Assembly: GCF_900156285.1 (NCBI RefSeq) | Contig: NZ_FTNC01000008.1 | Coordinates: 1-64,000, forward strand | Direction of reading: 5' to 3' | Origin: Halanaerobium kushneri | GTDB lineage: Bacteria; Bacillota; Halanaerobiia; Halanaerobiales; Halanaerobiaceae | DNA length: 64,000 nt | Part shown: in pieces, positions 17,068-28,507 of the stretch | Numbering within the stretch: the stretch's first letter is position 1 | Layout: every line of letters begins with the position of its first letter | Notes under the pieces: model-generated | The model's input: only the letters and a program-made list of their open reading frames with translations | What the model was told of the DNA's origin: nothing | Database searches by the model: none | Program-made: the position numbers and the translations under genes

Positions 17068-17958
17068 TTGAATTTATATAACGAGCTGTCTAAAAAATAT
17101 CCTTTCTTAAAGGCACTGCCGTTTCTTTTGCCTTTCGCTTTAGTTTATGTAATATTTTTAATTTTTCCGATTTTTAGAGGTTTTTGGATGAGTCTTCACC
17201 GCTGGACTATGATTCGCAATATGGGATTTGTTGGGCTGGATAATTACCTTTATATGATAAAAGATCCAGCTTTCTGGGAGTCCTTAGGTAATACACTAAT
17301 GTTTGTAATTCTTTCCACTCCAACAATTGTTATTGGTGGTTTAGTTTTAGCGTTATTAGCAAATCAAAAAATTAAAGGGCAGTTATTTTTGAAAATAGCT
17401 TTTTTCTTACCCTATGTATTATCAGTCGCCGTTATTTCTTCAATTATGGTCTATTTTTTTCAACCACACAGTGGACTTTTAAATGGGATTTTACAGAGTT
17501 ATTTTGGAGTAGAAGAAACAATATTTTGGTTAGGAGAAGCCAATCTTGCCTGGTTTGTAATTGTTTTTGCAACCCTATGGTGGACAGTCGGATTTAATAT
17601 GGTTTTATATTTAGCAGCATTACAGGATATACCGGAATCTTTTTATGAAGCAGCAGAAGTAGATGGGGCAACTAAGCTGCAGCAGCTCTTATACATTACA
17701 CTACCATCCTTAAAACCGATTACCTGGGTAATAACTTTACTGCAGATCATATTTTCATTTAAGATTTTCTCACAAGTCTGGTTAATCACCGGTGGTGGAC
17801 CCGGAACAGAAACCCGGCCAATAGTACAGTATATTTACGAAACTAGTTTTAAACAAAACAGCATGGGATATGGTGCAGCAATGGCTTTTGCCTTTTTTAT
17901 AATTCTGGTAATTGTCTCTATGGTTCAAATATATTTACGGAATAGAAAGGAAGTGTAA
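17068..17958 (+). CDS. CUT1 sugar ABC permease, MalF-like
   Basis: 296-aa inner-membrane subunit with six transmembrane segments. The cytoplasmic coupling loop reads EAAEVDGATKLQQ, the EAA motif that docks on the ATPase. The start is TTG at 17068 after AAGGAGGT. It pairs with the next permease to form the translocation channel for the sugar bound by the 15754 product. No ATPase gene is in the operon. Confidence 0.9.
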   Translation: MNLYNELSKKYPFLKALPFLLPFALVYVIFLIFPIFRGFWMSLHRWTMIRNMGFVGLDNYLYMIKDPAFWESLGNTLMFVILSTPTIVIGGLVLALLANQKIKGQLFLKIAFFLPYVLSVAVISSIMVYFFQPHSGLLNGILQSYFGVEETIFWLGEANLAWFVIVFATLWWTVGFNMVLYLAALQDIPESFYEAAEVDGATKLQQLLYITLPSLKPITWVITLLQIIFSFKIFSQVWLITGGGPGTETRPIVQYIYETSFKQNSMGYGAAMAFAFFIILVIVSMVQIYLRNRKEV

Positions 17959-17960
17959 TA

Positions 17961-18791
17961 ATGGAGAATAAGACTTCACCAACTACAAAAGTGCTAAAGT
18001 ATTCTTTTTCTTATCTGCTGGCAGTACTCTTTATTTTTCCAATTTTATGGATGCTTTTTGCTTCTCTTAAACCTTCAGGCTATCATGTTTCAAAAATTAT
18101 AGAATGGTTTTTGCCTCCATATTCTTTTGTAAATTACTCTGATGTTATCGCCCAGGCACCTGTTCTAAAATGGATGCTAAACAGTTTGATAGTATCAGCA
18201 AGTGTTACTTTGATAGTTATTATCTTTGATTCACTGGCTGCTTTTGCCCTTTCGGTAATTGATTTTAAATATAAAAATTTGGTTTTTGTTCTATTTACAA
18301 TTGGTTTAATGGTGCCAACTGAAGCAAATGTTGTAGCTTTATTTGATATTGTGCAAAAATTAGGTTTGATCAATACTTATCCTGGACTGATCTTACCCAG
18401 AATTGCAATTCCTTTAGGGATCATAATTTTAAAAGAATTTTTTGATGCCATTCCGAGAGATTTAATTGACAGTGCTCGCATTGACGGCTGCGGCTTATTT
18501 AGAATTTATTATTCAATATTTATGCCGCTTTCTAAGGCAGCTATAGCCTCAATTGGAATTTTTACCTTTATTCAGGCCTGGAACGCATTCCTCTGGCCGT
18601 TTATAGCAATTATGACTAAAGAAATGTTTACTTTACCAGTTGGAGTTCCAACATTTACTGATGCTTATACACCAGATTATTCAATACCGATGACTGTTAA
18701 TATGATTGCTTCTCTACCTGCAATTGCAGCTTTCTTATTATTCCAGAAGCAGATTATTCAGGGTATCAAATTTACAGGTATTAAAGGTTAA
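17961..18791 (+). CDS. CUT1 sugar ABC permease, MalG-like
   Basis: 276-aa second permease, six transmembrane helices, starting 2 bp after the preceding gene. Its EAA loop is slightly divergent (DSARIDGCGLFR, with Asp-Ser in place of Glu-Ala). The C-terminus ends in the family-typical GIKFTGIKG. It forms the heterodimeric channel with the 17068 product. Confidence 0.9.
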   Translation: MENKTSPTTKVLKYSFSYLLAVLFIFPILWMLFASLKPSGYHVSKIIEWFLPPYSFVNYSDVIAQAPVLKWMLNSLIVSASVTLIVIIFDSLAAFALSVIDFKYKNLVFVLFTIGLMVPTEANVVALFDIVQKLGLINTYPGLILPRIAIPLGIIILKEFFDAIPRDLIDSARIDGCGLFRIYYSIFMPLSKAAIASIGIFTFIQAWNAFLWPFIAIMTKEMFTLPVGVPTFTDAYTPDYSIPMTVNMIASLPAIAAFLLFQKQIIQGIKFTGIKG

Positions 18792-18814
18792 ATATATAAG
18801 ACAGGAGGAAAAAG

Positions 18815-20596
18815 ATGGAGTCAAAAATACCAAGACCAGAACATCCCCGACCACAGTTTAAAAGAGAAACCTGGCAAAATTTAAATGGAGAATGGAATTT
18901 TGCTTTTGATGGGCAAAATGAGGGTGAAAAAAATAGATGGTTTAAAGCTGAAGAATTCGAAACTAAAATAATGGTTCCCTTTACTTTTGAAACTAAAGCC
19001 AGTGGAATTGCTGATCGCAGTGAACATAATTATATCTGGTATCAGAGAAAATTTAGAGTTAATGTTGAGTCTAATAAAAATGTGATTTTAAATTTTGGTG
19101 CTGTAGATTATCTAACAAAAGTCTGGATTAATGGATATTTTGTTGGAAGTCATAGTGGTGGTTATGATTCATTTGCTTTTGATATCAGTAATTTTGTTGA
19201 TTATCAGGCAGAAAATAATATTGTGATAAAGGTCGAAGATTCACGTTCGAAAACTCAACCGCGCGGTAAACAAACTTATAAAGAAGAAAATTTTCTCTGC
19301 TGGTATACCCGGACAACTGGGATCTGGCAGACTGTATGGTTAGAGTATGTTGAGCAGGATTTATATTTAGAAAATATTAAGATTACTCCTGATCTTGACC
19401 AGAGAGAAGTGGAATTAGAATATAATTTTAAGGCGAGTAATTTTGCTGGTGATTATGAATTGATAACAGAAATAAAATTTGAGGGGGAACTGATTCAAAA
19501 GTTAGCCTTTAATGTTGATAGAAGAGATTATAAGTTTAAAATTTCTTTAGATGATAAAAATTCGCAAATTAAACTCTGGTCACCATCCAGACCTGATTTA
19601 TATGATCTTGAGATCAAGCTTCTAAAAGATGAAAAAATATTAGATCAAGTGAGTTCTTATTTTGGAATGAGAAAGATTTCTATTGAAGATGATAAAATCT
19701 TTTTAAATAATCAGCCTCTTTATCAGAAGTTAATTCTGGACCAGGGTTACTGGCCTGATACCTTATTAACTCCACCTTCTGATCAGGCTATTAAAAGAGA
19801 TATTGAGTTAACAAAAAAGATGGGCTTTAATGGGGCCCGAAAACATCAAAAAATAGAAGACGATCGCTTTTATTACTGGGCAGATAAACTCGGCCTTTTA
19901 GTCTGGGCAGAAATTGGTTCAACCTATAAATATAATGATCAGGCAGTGGAAAATTTCAGCAGTCAGTGGCTGCGGGTAGTGAAGGAATTATATAATCACC
20001 CCTCTATTATAACCTGGGTTCCTTTTAATGAGTCCTGGGGAATTGAAGCTGTTAAAACCAGTCGGAAACAGCAGAGTTTTACTGAGAGTATTTACTATCT
20101 TACCAAAAGTATTGATAACCAGCGACCTGTAATTGCCAATGATGGTTGGGAACATACAGTTTCGGATATAATTACCTTCCATGATTATGTTGAGAGCAAA
20201 GATGAATTAAAGGAGACATATCTTAAAAACTGGGAGAAGCTGCTTCAAAATAAGGAGATTTTTAATGATCAGCTTTATATTGAAGGCGGAAAGTTCATTA
20301 TGGCGGATAATTATCAATATCGAGGTCAGCCGTTAATTTTTAGTGAATTTGGTGGTATAGCTTTTCAGGACGAAGAAGGCTGGGGATATGGTGAACAGGT
20401 ACAGAGTCAGAGTGAGTTGATTGAGAGAATGAAAAAAATCATGGAGATAATTAGAGCAGCTGACTATTTTGAAGGCTACTGTTATACACAGCTAACTGAT
20501 GTGGAGCAGGAAAAAAACGGTCTTCTGGATGAAAATAGAGTTCCCAAAATACCAGTTGAAGAAATTGTTGAATTTAACCAAATGACTGTTGAATAA
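18815..20596 (+). CDS. Glycoside hydrolase family 2 (beta-glucuronidase/galactosidase type)
   Basis: 593-aa GH2 enzyme: an N-terminal jelly-roll sugar-binding domain (PRPEHPRPQFKRETWQNLNG), an Ig-like middle domain, and a TIM barrel. The acid/base Glu is E406 in PFNESWG and the nucleophile is E511 in FSEFGG. No secretion signal is seen, so it acts in the cytoplasm on the imported glycoside. The size and the FSEFGG motif are closer to beta-glucuronidase-like or short GH2 enzymes than to LacZ, but the sugar specificity cannot be read. It is the last gene of the operon, followed by a terminator. Confidence 0.87.
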   Translation: MESKIPRPEHPRPQFKRETWQNLNGEWNFAFDGQNEGEKNRWFKAEEFETKIMVPFTFETKASGIADRSEHNYIWYQRKFRVNVESNKNVILNFGAVDYLTKVWINGYFVGSHSGGYDSFAFDISNFVDYQAENNIVIKVEDSRSKTQPRGKQTYKEENFLCWYTRTTGIWQTVWLEYVEQDLYLENIKITPDLDQREVELEYNFKASNFAGDYELITEIKFEGELIQKLAFNVDRRDYKFKISLDDKNSQIKLWSPSRPDLYDLEIKLLKDEKILDQVSSYFGMRKISIEDDKIFLNNQPLYQKLILDQGYWPDTLLTPPSDQAIKRDIELTKKMGFNGARKHQKIEDDRFYYWADKLGLLVWAEIGSTYKYNDQAVENFSSQWLRVVKELYNHPSIITWVPFNESWGIEAVKTSRKQQSFTESIYYLTKSIDNQRPVIANDGWEHTVSDIITFHDYVESKDELKETYLKNWEKLLQNKEIFNDQLYIEGGKFIMADNYQYRGQPLIFSEFGGIAFQDEEGWGYGEQVQSQSELIERMKKIMEIIRAADYFEGYCYTQLTDVEQEKNGLLDENRVPKIPVEEIVEFNQMTVE

Positions 20597-20610
20597 AAAT
20601 TTTCTCCCTT

Positions 20611-20661
20611 AACCTCCTGAATAAGTCGGGATGATCCCCCACAATTTTCAGGAGGTTTTGA
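20611..20661 (+). terminator. Terminator after GH2 operon
   Basis: AACCTCCTGAA (20611-20621) pairs with TTCAGGAGGTT (20647-20657), followed by TTTTG. The 25-base loop contains a further small inverted element (GGG/CCC). Confidence 0.7.
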
Positions 20662-20690
20662 ATTTATAAAACAAAATTTTGAGAATATTA

Positions 20691-20719
20691 TTGAAAAGTC
20701 TAATAATATATGCTAAACT
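20691..20719 (+). promoter_or_regulatory. Candidate sigma-A promoter for the second sugar import operon
   Basis: TTGAAA (20691-20696) and TAAACT (20714-20719) are spaced by 17 bp, with TGC just before the -10 box (extended -10). The transcript would carry a 165-nt leader that includes the palindrome at 20748 and the LacI operator at 20796. Confidence 0.5.
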
Positions 20720-20747
20720 ACAATTGAAGTTAAAATATTTTTTTAAA

Positions 20748-20781
20748 CTTATTTAAAACCTTTTAAGAGGCTTTAAATAAG
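20748..20781. repeat. 34-bp near-perfect palindrome in operon-2 leader
   Basis: CTTATTTAAA at 20748-20757 is mirrored by TTTAAATAAG at 20772-20781, and the centre CCTTTTAAGAGG continues the symmetry with few mismatches. It lies just before the LacI-type operator. It could be a second regulator's site or a leader hairpin. Confidence 0.55.
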
Positions 20782-20795
20782 AAAAAGAAATAACT

Positions 20796-20809
20796 TTAAA
20801 ACGTTTTAA
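20796..20809. promoter_or_regulatory. LacI-type operator, TTTAAAACG family (site 1 of 3)
   Basis: TTAAAACGTTTTAA is a perfect palindrome with the central CG typical of LacI-family operators. Closely related sites occur at 27332 (before the LacI gene) and 28459 (before the third binding-protein gene). Confidence 0.65.
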
Positions 20810-20824
20810 CGAAAAGCTTTTAGC

Positions 20825-20836
20825 GGGGAGGTGAAC
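20825..20836 (+). promoter_or_regulatory. Upstream GGAGG element in sugar-importer leader (2 of 4)
   Basis: GGGGAGGTGAAC lies about 58 bp before the true TTG start's ribosome site. A GTG overlaps the element but is too close for efficient initiation. Confidence 0.35.
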
Positions 20837-20893
20837 TTAAGCTCTACTGAATCTGTTTATTTAGAAAAATAAAAATATCAGGAGGGAATTATT

Positions 20894-22156
20894 TTGAAAA
20901 AAACATTAATTATTACTTTAACTTTGATTTTTGCTCTTTCATTAACTCTTTCTGCAGCTGCGGAAGAAATTACCGTCTGGGGCTGGGGAGTTTATCCTGA
21001 CACTTTAGAAGTGCTGGCAGATCGTTATGAAGAAGATCATCCGGATGCTACAATTAATGTAGAATTAATTGGTTGGGGAGACATGGTTCCTAGATTGCAG
21101 GCTGCAATGTCAGCTGGTACAGGTGGACCTGATCTGGCAACAGTAAACTTGGGTACTCATATTGCCAGTTTTGCTGAACTAGGTGGTTTAACAGATCTAT
21201 CCGAATATGTTGATCCAATTTCTGATCAGTTTACAGCAGCAGCTTATGCAGGTTCAAGATATAAAGATACAACATATGGTATTCCTGCAGATATTGGTCC
21301 TTACACAATGTTCTATCGTGCAGATATCTTTAAAGAAGCAGGAGTAGATCCTGAAAGTATTAAAACCTGGGATGATTATATTGAAGCTGGTAAAAAAATT
21401 GAAGCAGAAACAGGAAGTAAAATGTTACCCTGGCCTACAACTCACTATGAACTGGGTAACTGGAATTTCGAACCTGCTTTAAGAGCTGCAGGAGGAAATT
21501 TCTTTGACAAACAGGGTAATCCAATTGTAGATAAGCTTTCTATTAATTATAAAGTAATAGAAGTTATGCAGGAAATCACAGATTCTGGTATTGGTTTAGA
21601 AGCAATTCCCTGGTCAACTCCCTGGAATGCAGCAATCCAGAATGGTGAAGTAGCAACTATCTTAGCTGGTGGCTGGTTCATTGGTAATATTACGGAAATT
21701 GCACCTGAAACATCCGGTAAGTGGAGAGTTATGCAGGCACCTAACTTTACTTCCAAGGCAGCAGGTTCAATGGGTGGTACTGCAATGGTTGTTCCTTCAA
21801 ATTCTGAAAACGTAGAGCTTGCAGTTAACTTTGCTAAGTATGTCCTGGCTTCAAAAGAAGGTACAGAATTCTTATTCCAGGATGCTGGAGTAATGCCTGC
21901 TTATAGACCAATATTTGAATCAGAAGCATTCAACAAGGAAATAGAATTCTTTGGTGGTCAGAAAGTATGGCAGAAACTTGCAGAAATAAGTGAAAAAGAA
22001 TTAGCTACCTGGAATGCAACACCTTATTCTACTCAGGCTTTTGGTGCAGAAGGGGCTCCAGTTAACTTACAGCTTACTAGAATTTTAACTGACAGAGTTG
22101 ATCTGGACAAAGGTTTAGAAGAAGCTCAAAAAGCAATTGAAGATTTTATGGAGTAA
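20894..22156 (+). CDS. Extracellular sugar-binding protein, CUT1 ABC importer (beta-galactoside operon)
   Basis: 420-aa SBP family 1 protein. A signal peptide covers about residues 1-23 (cleavage near SAAAEE), and the mature part begins EITVWGWGVYPDT. GTGGPDLATVNLGTHIASF and MFYRADIFKEAGV are ligand-domain elements. The start is TTG at 20894 after AGGAGGG. With the two permeases and LacZ it forms an operon likely to import lactose or another beta-galactoside; the LacZ partner supports this but does not prove it. Confidence 0.88.
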   Translation: MKKTLIITLTLIFALSLTLSAAAEEITVWGWGVYPDTLEVLADRYEEDHPDATINVELIGWGDMVPRLQAAMSAGTGGPDLATVNLGTHIASFAELGGLTDLSEYVDPISDQFTAAAYAGSRYKDTTYGIPADIGPYTMFYRADIFKEAGVDPESIKTWDDYIEAGKKIEAETGSKMLPWPTTHYELGNWNFEPALRAAGGNFFDKQGNPIVDKLSINYKVIEVMQEITDSGIGLEAIPWSTPWNAAIQNGEVATILAGGWFIGNITEIAPETSGKWRVMQAPNFTSKAAGSMGGTAMVVPSNSENVELAVNFAKYVLASKEGTEFLFQDAGVMPAYRPIFESEAFNKEIEFFGGQKVWQKLAEISEKELATWNATPYSTQAFGAEGAPVNLQLTRILTDRVDLDKGLEEAQKAIEDFME

Positions 22157-22174
22157 AATAAATTAATCATTATT

Positions 22175-22199
22175 AAGCAGGGTCAGAATGACCCTGCTT
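22175..22199 (+). terminator. Intercistronic hairpin between binding protein and permease (operon 2)
   Basis: AAGCAGGGTCA (22175-22185) pairs perfectly with TGACCCTGCTT (22189-22199), loop GAA, followed by a short T-rich stretch (TTCTT). It is strong enough to act as a partial terminator that leaves excess binding-protein mRNA. Confidence 0.75.
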
Positions 22200-22223
22200 T
22201 CTTAAAAGGATGGTGAATAATCA

Positions 22224-23114
22224 TTGGAAGATAAAACTACCCTGCAAAAAATTAAAGAAAACCGTCATTTTTATTATTTTTTAGTTCCTTTTTTATTGTT
22301 TTTTTCTGTATTTATGTTATTTCCAATTATTTTCTCTTTTTATATGAGTCTACATGACTGGGGAGGGCTTGGTCAGGCAACTTTTATCGGAATCAGAAAC
22401 TATGCACGAATTTTTACTGATTCAACTTTTCATACAGCGTTATTCAATACAATATTTATGTGGCTGACAAGTACACCTCTAATCTTAGGTTTTGCTCTGA
22501 TTCTGGCAGTTATGCTGAATAAAAAAGAAGTTAAATTTTTAAAATATTTTAGAGTTGGTTATTTTATGCCTTTTGTTACCTCAACAGTTGTTGTTGGAGT
22601 TATATTTACTATTTTATTAGATAGTTCTTTTGGTCTTGTTAATTTCTTTGTTGAAAGTATTGGTTTCCAAAAGATTCCCTTTTTAACAAGTACAGCCTGG
22701 TCTAAAATTTCAATTGTGATAGTTCTTACCTGGCGCTGGGTTGGTTATAATACTATTATTATGCTGGCAGGACTGCAGAATATCCCGGAAGATTTATACG
22801 AGGCAGCAGATATAGATGGAGGAACTACCTTTCAGAAATTTTTCTATATTACCGTTCCAATGATGCGGCCTATTATCTTATTTACTTTTATTCTTTCTAC
22901 TATTGGATCTTTTCAAATTTTTACCGAGCCTTATATTATGACAGGTGGAGGACCAATGCAGTCTTCTTTATCTGTGGTTCAGTATTTATATAATTCTGGT
23001 TTCCAGCAGTTTAGAATGGGTTATGCATCAGCATTATCGTATGTGTTATTTGCTATTATTTTTGTAGCCTCTTATTTTCAGATTAAAATTGGTTCTGGCG
23101 AGGAGGGAATTTAA
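22224..23114 (+). CDS. CUT1 sugar ABC permease, MalF-like (operon 2)
   Basis: 296-aa membrane subunit, six transmembrane helices, with the EAA loop EAADIDGGTTFQ. It starts with TTG at 22224 after AAAGGATGG, just past the intercistronic hairpin. It forms the channel with the 23118 product. Confidence 0.9.
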   Translation: MEDKTTLQKIKENRHFYYFLVPFLLFFSVFMLFPIIFSFYMSLHDWGGLGQATFIGIRNYARIFTDSTFHTALFNTIFMWLTSTPLILGFALILAVMLNKKEVKFLKYFRVGYFMPFVTSTVVVGVIFTILLDSSFGLVNFFVESIGFQKIPFLTSTAWSKISIVIVLTWRWVGYNTIIMLAGLQNIPEDLYEAADIDGGTTFQKFFYITVPMMRPIILFTFILSTIGSFQIFTEPYIMTGGGPMQSSLSVVQYLYNSGFQQFRMGYASALSYVLFAIIFVASYFQIKIGSGEEGI

Positions 23115-23117
23115 GCA

Positions 23118-23951
23118 ATGTTTAAAAAAGAAAATATTACTACTTATGTGTTTTATATATTATTGATCACCGGAGTACTTATTTCTTTACTCCCATTTGT
23201 CTGGATGATCACATCATCCTTTAAGACACTGGCCGAAATTTCAGAATATCCTCCCAGTTTACTGCCAGATAAAATTATGTGGAATAATTATATTGATGTA
23301 TTTGACACTGTTCCTTATGGTAGAAACTTATTTAATTCTTTCTTTGTTGCTATCATGTACACTTTTTTTGGTGTTTTTATTTCGGCAACTGGTGGATATG
23401 CGCTTTCCAAATATAGAGAAGCACCTGGTAGGAAATTATTTTTTGCTGTAATTTTATCAACCATGATGATTCCGATGCAGGTTCTGGCAATACCTCTCTA
23501 TATTTTAATGGCTCAGGTTGGCTGGATTAACTCCTACCCGGCCCTTATTTTACCTTTTGCAGCACAGGGATTTGGACTTTTTATGCTCAAACAGTATATT
23601 GATGGAATTCCCGATGATTTAATCGAAGCAGCAAGGATTGACGGCTGTGGAGAGTTTAGGATTTTCTTTCAAATAATTTTACCGGTTATCAAACCGGCTG
23701 TAGCTGCTCTAGGAACAATCTATTTTATGAATAATTACAACTTGTTTTTCTGGCCGTTAATTGTAACCAATAAATCAATCATGTACACAGTTCCAGTAGC
23801 TATTGCACAGCTGCAGGGTCAGCAGTTTGGAATACCACTGCATCATATTATGGCAGCGGCAACAATGTCAACTGCACCTTTAATAATTATTTTCTTATAT
23901 TTCCAGAAGTATATTATTTCGGGAATTACAATGGGAGCTTTAAAAGGGTAG
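23118..23951 (+). CDS. CUT1 sugar ABC permease, MalG-like (operon 2)
   Basis: 277-aa second permease, six transmembrane helices, with the EAA loop EAARIDGCGEFR and the typical C-terminal ISGITMGALKG. It begins 3 bp after the previous gene (start after GAGGAGGG), so the pair is translationally coupled. Confidence 0.9.
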   Translation: MFKKENITTYVFYILLITGVLISLLPFVWMITSSFKTLAEISEYPPSLLPDKIMWNNYIDVFDTVPYGRNLFNSFFVAIMYTFFGVFISATGGYALSKYREAPGRKLFFAVILSTMMIPMQVLAIPLYILMAQVGWINSYPALILPFAAQGFGLFMLKQYIDGIPDDLIEAARIDGCGEFRIFFQIILPVIKPAVAALGTIYFMNNYNLFFWPLIVTNKSIMYTVPVAIAQLQGQQFGIPLHHIMAAATMSTAPLIIIFLYFQKYIISGITMGALKG

Positions 23952-23961
23952 CTTTAGTGTG

Positions 23962-23987
23962 GCTTCAGCTGAATATTTGGCTGAAGC
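23962..23987 (+). terminator. Hairpin between permease and lacZ
   Basis: GCTTCAGC (23962-23969) pairs with GCTGAAGC (23980-23987), loop of ten, without an adjacent T-run. It may attenuate or stabilise the transcript upstream of lacZ rather than end it. Confidence 0.45.
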
Positions 23988-24101
23988 TGTATCTTTATTA
24001 GCAAATTTAATAAAAAGTTTTTTTAAGGATGAAAAAAGTTCGTCGAGAATATTAATAACTTCTGGTCTTTATTCTTTAAAAATTTAAATGAGGTGAGTTA
24101 A

Positions 24102-27176
<3,075 letters not shown>

Positions 27177-27192
27177 AAATATATTTTTCTGT

Positions 27193-27222
27193 ACCCGGTA
27201 CAAATTGCAATTTGTACCGGGT
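27193..27222. terminator. Long perfect hairpin after lacZ
   Basis: ACCCGGTACAAATT (27193-27206) and AATTTGTACCGGGT (27209-27222) form a 14-bp perfect stem with GC at the centre. No T-run follows on the plus strand, so it is either a non-canonical terminator or an mRNA 3'-end stabiliser. Confidence 0.6.
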
Positions 27223-27289
27223 TAAACATATAAATCACACAAATGACATTAGTAACAGATACTCAAATGATAAAATTTTGAATTTAATC

Positions 27290-27318
27290 TTGCAAATTGT
27301 ATGAAAATTTGTTATTAT
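27290..27318 (+). promoter_or_regulatory. Promoter of the LacI gene
   Basis: TTGCAA (27290-27295) and TATTAT (27313-27318) with a 17-bp spacer. The box lies inside the longest open frame, so the gene must start downstream, at the ATG at 27360. Confidence 0.65.
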
Positions 27319-27331
27319 GTAAATATGTTAA

Positions 27332-27346
27332 TTTAAACGTTTTAAA
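27332..27346. promoter_or_regulatory. LacI-type operator, TTTAAAACG family (site 2 of 3)
   Basis: TTTAAACGTTTTAAA lies 14 bp after the -10 box and 14 bp before the LacI start codon, a position that would block its own transcription. Confidence 0.65.
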
Positions 27347-27359
27347 AGAGGGAGATTAT

Positions 27360-28364
27360 ATGGCTGTAACTTTAAATGATATTGCTAGAAAAGCAGGTGT
27401 TTCGCTGGCAACTGTTTCACTTGCACTTAACGGCAGTGATAAGGTTAATAAAGATACTAAAATAAGGATCAAAGAAATAGCAGATCAACTTAATTACGTG
27501 CCCAATGCCAGAGCTCGAGCTCTGGTCAAGAAGTCAACTAAAACTATTGGACTGGTAATTCCCGAAGTTGTTAACCCGTTTTTTGCAGAACTGGCACAAT
27601 CAATTAAAGATTATGTGCGCAGCCAGAATTTTAATGTAATCTTATGCAGTACTGATTATGAAAGTGAAGAAGAGCTGCGTTACATTAATATGTTTCGTTC
27701 TGGCCAGGTTGATGGAGCAATTTTTGCCTGTGTGGGTGATATGATGGCTCAGCACAATGATCTGATTATTAAACTGGTAGAAGAGAATATACCTGTTGTT
27801 TATGTAGATCGCGATGGTGTTGACCATGATTTAATTCCAGTTGTTAAAAGTGATGTTTATCATGCGGCTTATCAAGCTGCAGATTATTTAATTTCACTGG
27901 GGCATCAAGAGCTTGCTTTTGCCGGTCAGAGTGTAGAAAGATTAAATGGGTTTAAAAGTGCATTAATGAAACATGGTCTAAACTTAAAAGAAGAAAATAT
28001 TTATTATGATTATTTGAAAATGGAAGGTGGCTATACTGTTGGTGAGAAAATAGCTGCTCGAGAAAATAAACCAGAAGCTGTGGTCTGTCTAAATGATGAG
28101 ATGGCAATTGGTGTTATTCAGGCATTAATTGCTGAAAAAGTTAAAGTTCCGGCCGAGATATCGGTTATTGGGATTGATAATATTAAAATGGCTAATTTTT
28201 ATAATCCTTCTCTAACTACAGTTAATATACCTGTTAGTCAGATGGGAGAAAAGGCAGCTGAAATTTTGTTAAAAAGAATTTCTGGTCAATCTTTAAGTCC
28301 CAGAGAAAAGTTTTTTATCTTTCCTACAGAATTAGTGATAAGAGATTCTAGTCGGAAAGCTTAA
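27360..28364 (+). CDS. LacI-family transcriptional regulator
   Basis: 334-aa repressor. The HTH at the extreme N-terminus reads LNDIARKAGVSLATVS, followed by the hinge helix region and a periplasmic-binding-like effector domain (TIGLVIPEVVNPFFAELA; VVCLNDEMAIGVIQAL). The true start is the ATG at 27360 after GAGGGAG, because the promoter covers the upstream extension. Matching operators occur before this gene, before the lacZ transport operon and before the 28508 operon, so it probably controls both; its inducer is likely the sugar handled there. Confidence 0.88.
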   Translation: MAVTLNDIARKAGVSLATVSLALNGSDKVNKDTKIRIKEIADQLNYVPNARARALVKKSTKTIGLVIPEVVNPFFAELAQSIKDYVRSQNFNVILCSTDYESEEELRYINMFRSGQVDGAIFACVGDMMAQHNDLIIKLVEENIPVVYVDRDGVDHDLIPVVKSDVYHAAYQAADYLISLGHQELAFAGQSVERLNGFKSALMKHGLNLKEENIYYDYLKMEGGYTVGEKIAARENKPEAVVCLNDEMAIGVIQALIAEKVKVPAEISVIGIDNIKMANFYNPSLTTVNIPVSQMGEKAAEILLKRISGQSLSPREKFFIFPTELVIRDSSRKA

Positions 28365-28376
28365 AATAAATCTAAC

Positions 28377-28434
28377 TTTCGACAAAAAACTCAAAAAGGT
28401 GCAAGTACCTGGTACCTGTAGTTTTTTGTCGAAA
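28377..28434. repeat. 58-bp structured inverted repeat with Spo0A-box-like ends
   Basis: TTTCGACAAAAAACT (28377-28391) is perfectly inverted as AGTTTTTTGTCGAAA (28420-28434). The loop holds a second fold, AGGTGCAAGTACCT followed by GGTACCT. The T-run in the right arm would let it terminate the LacI transcript. The ends contain TGTCGAA, the core of a Spo0A box. The inner sequence resembles the GGTGCC-type repeats of other Firmicutes. Confidence 0.6.
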
Positions 28435-28437
28435 AAA

Positions 28438-28447
28438 GGAGGGGATA
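28438..28447 (+). promoter_or_regulatory. Upstream GGAGG element in sugar-importer leader (3 of 4)
   Basis: GGAGGGGATA lies 61 bp upstream of the start-proximal region of the third binding-protein gene and has no start codon at usable spacing. Confidence 0.4.
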
Positions 28448-28458
28448 TTTAAATTTAA

Positions 28459-28473
28459 TTTAAAACGTTTAAA
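28459..28473. promoter_or_regulatory. LacI-type operator, TTTAAAACG family (site 3 of 3)
   Basis: TTTAAAACGTTTAAA sits 35 bp before the start of the third binding-protein gene. It matches the sites at 20796 and 27332. Confidence 0.65.
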
Positions 28474-28507
28474 TTGGTTTTAAAAATCAAAAGGGGGTTA
28501 TTTTTTA

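Noticed and set aside
27297-27359. Upstream extension of the LacI protein
   Set aside because: A good promoter (TTGCAA-17-TATTAT) and an operator lie inside this stretch, and the HTH is complete when starting at 27360.
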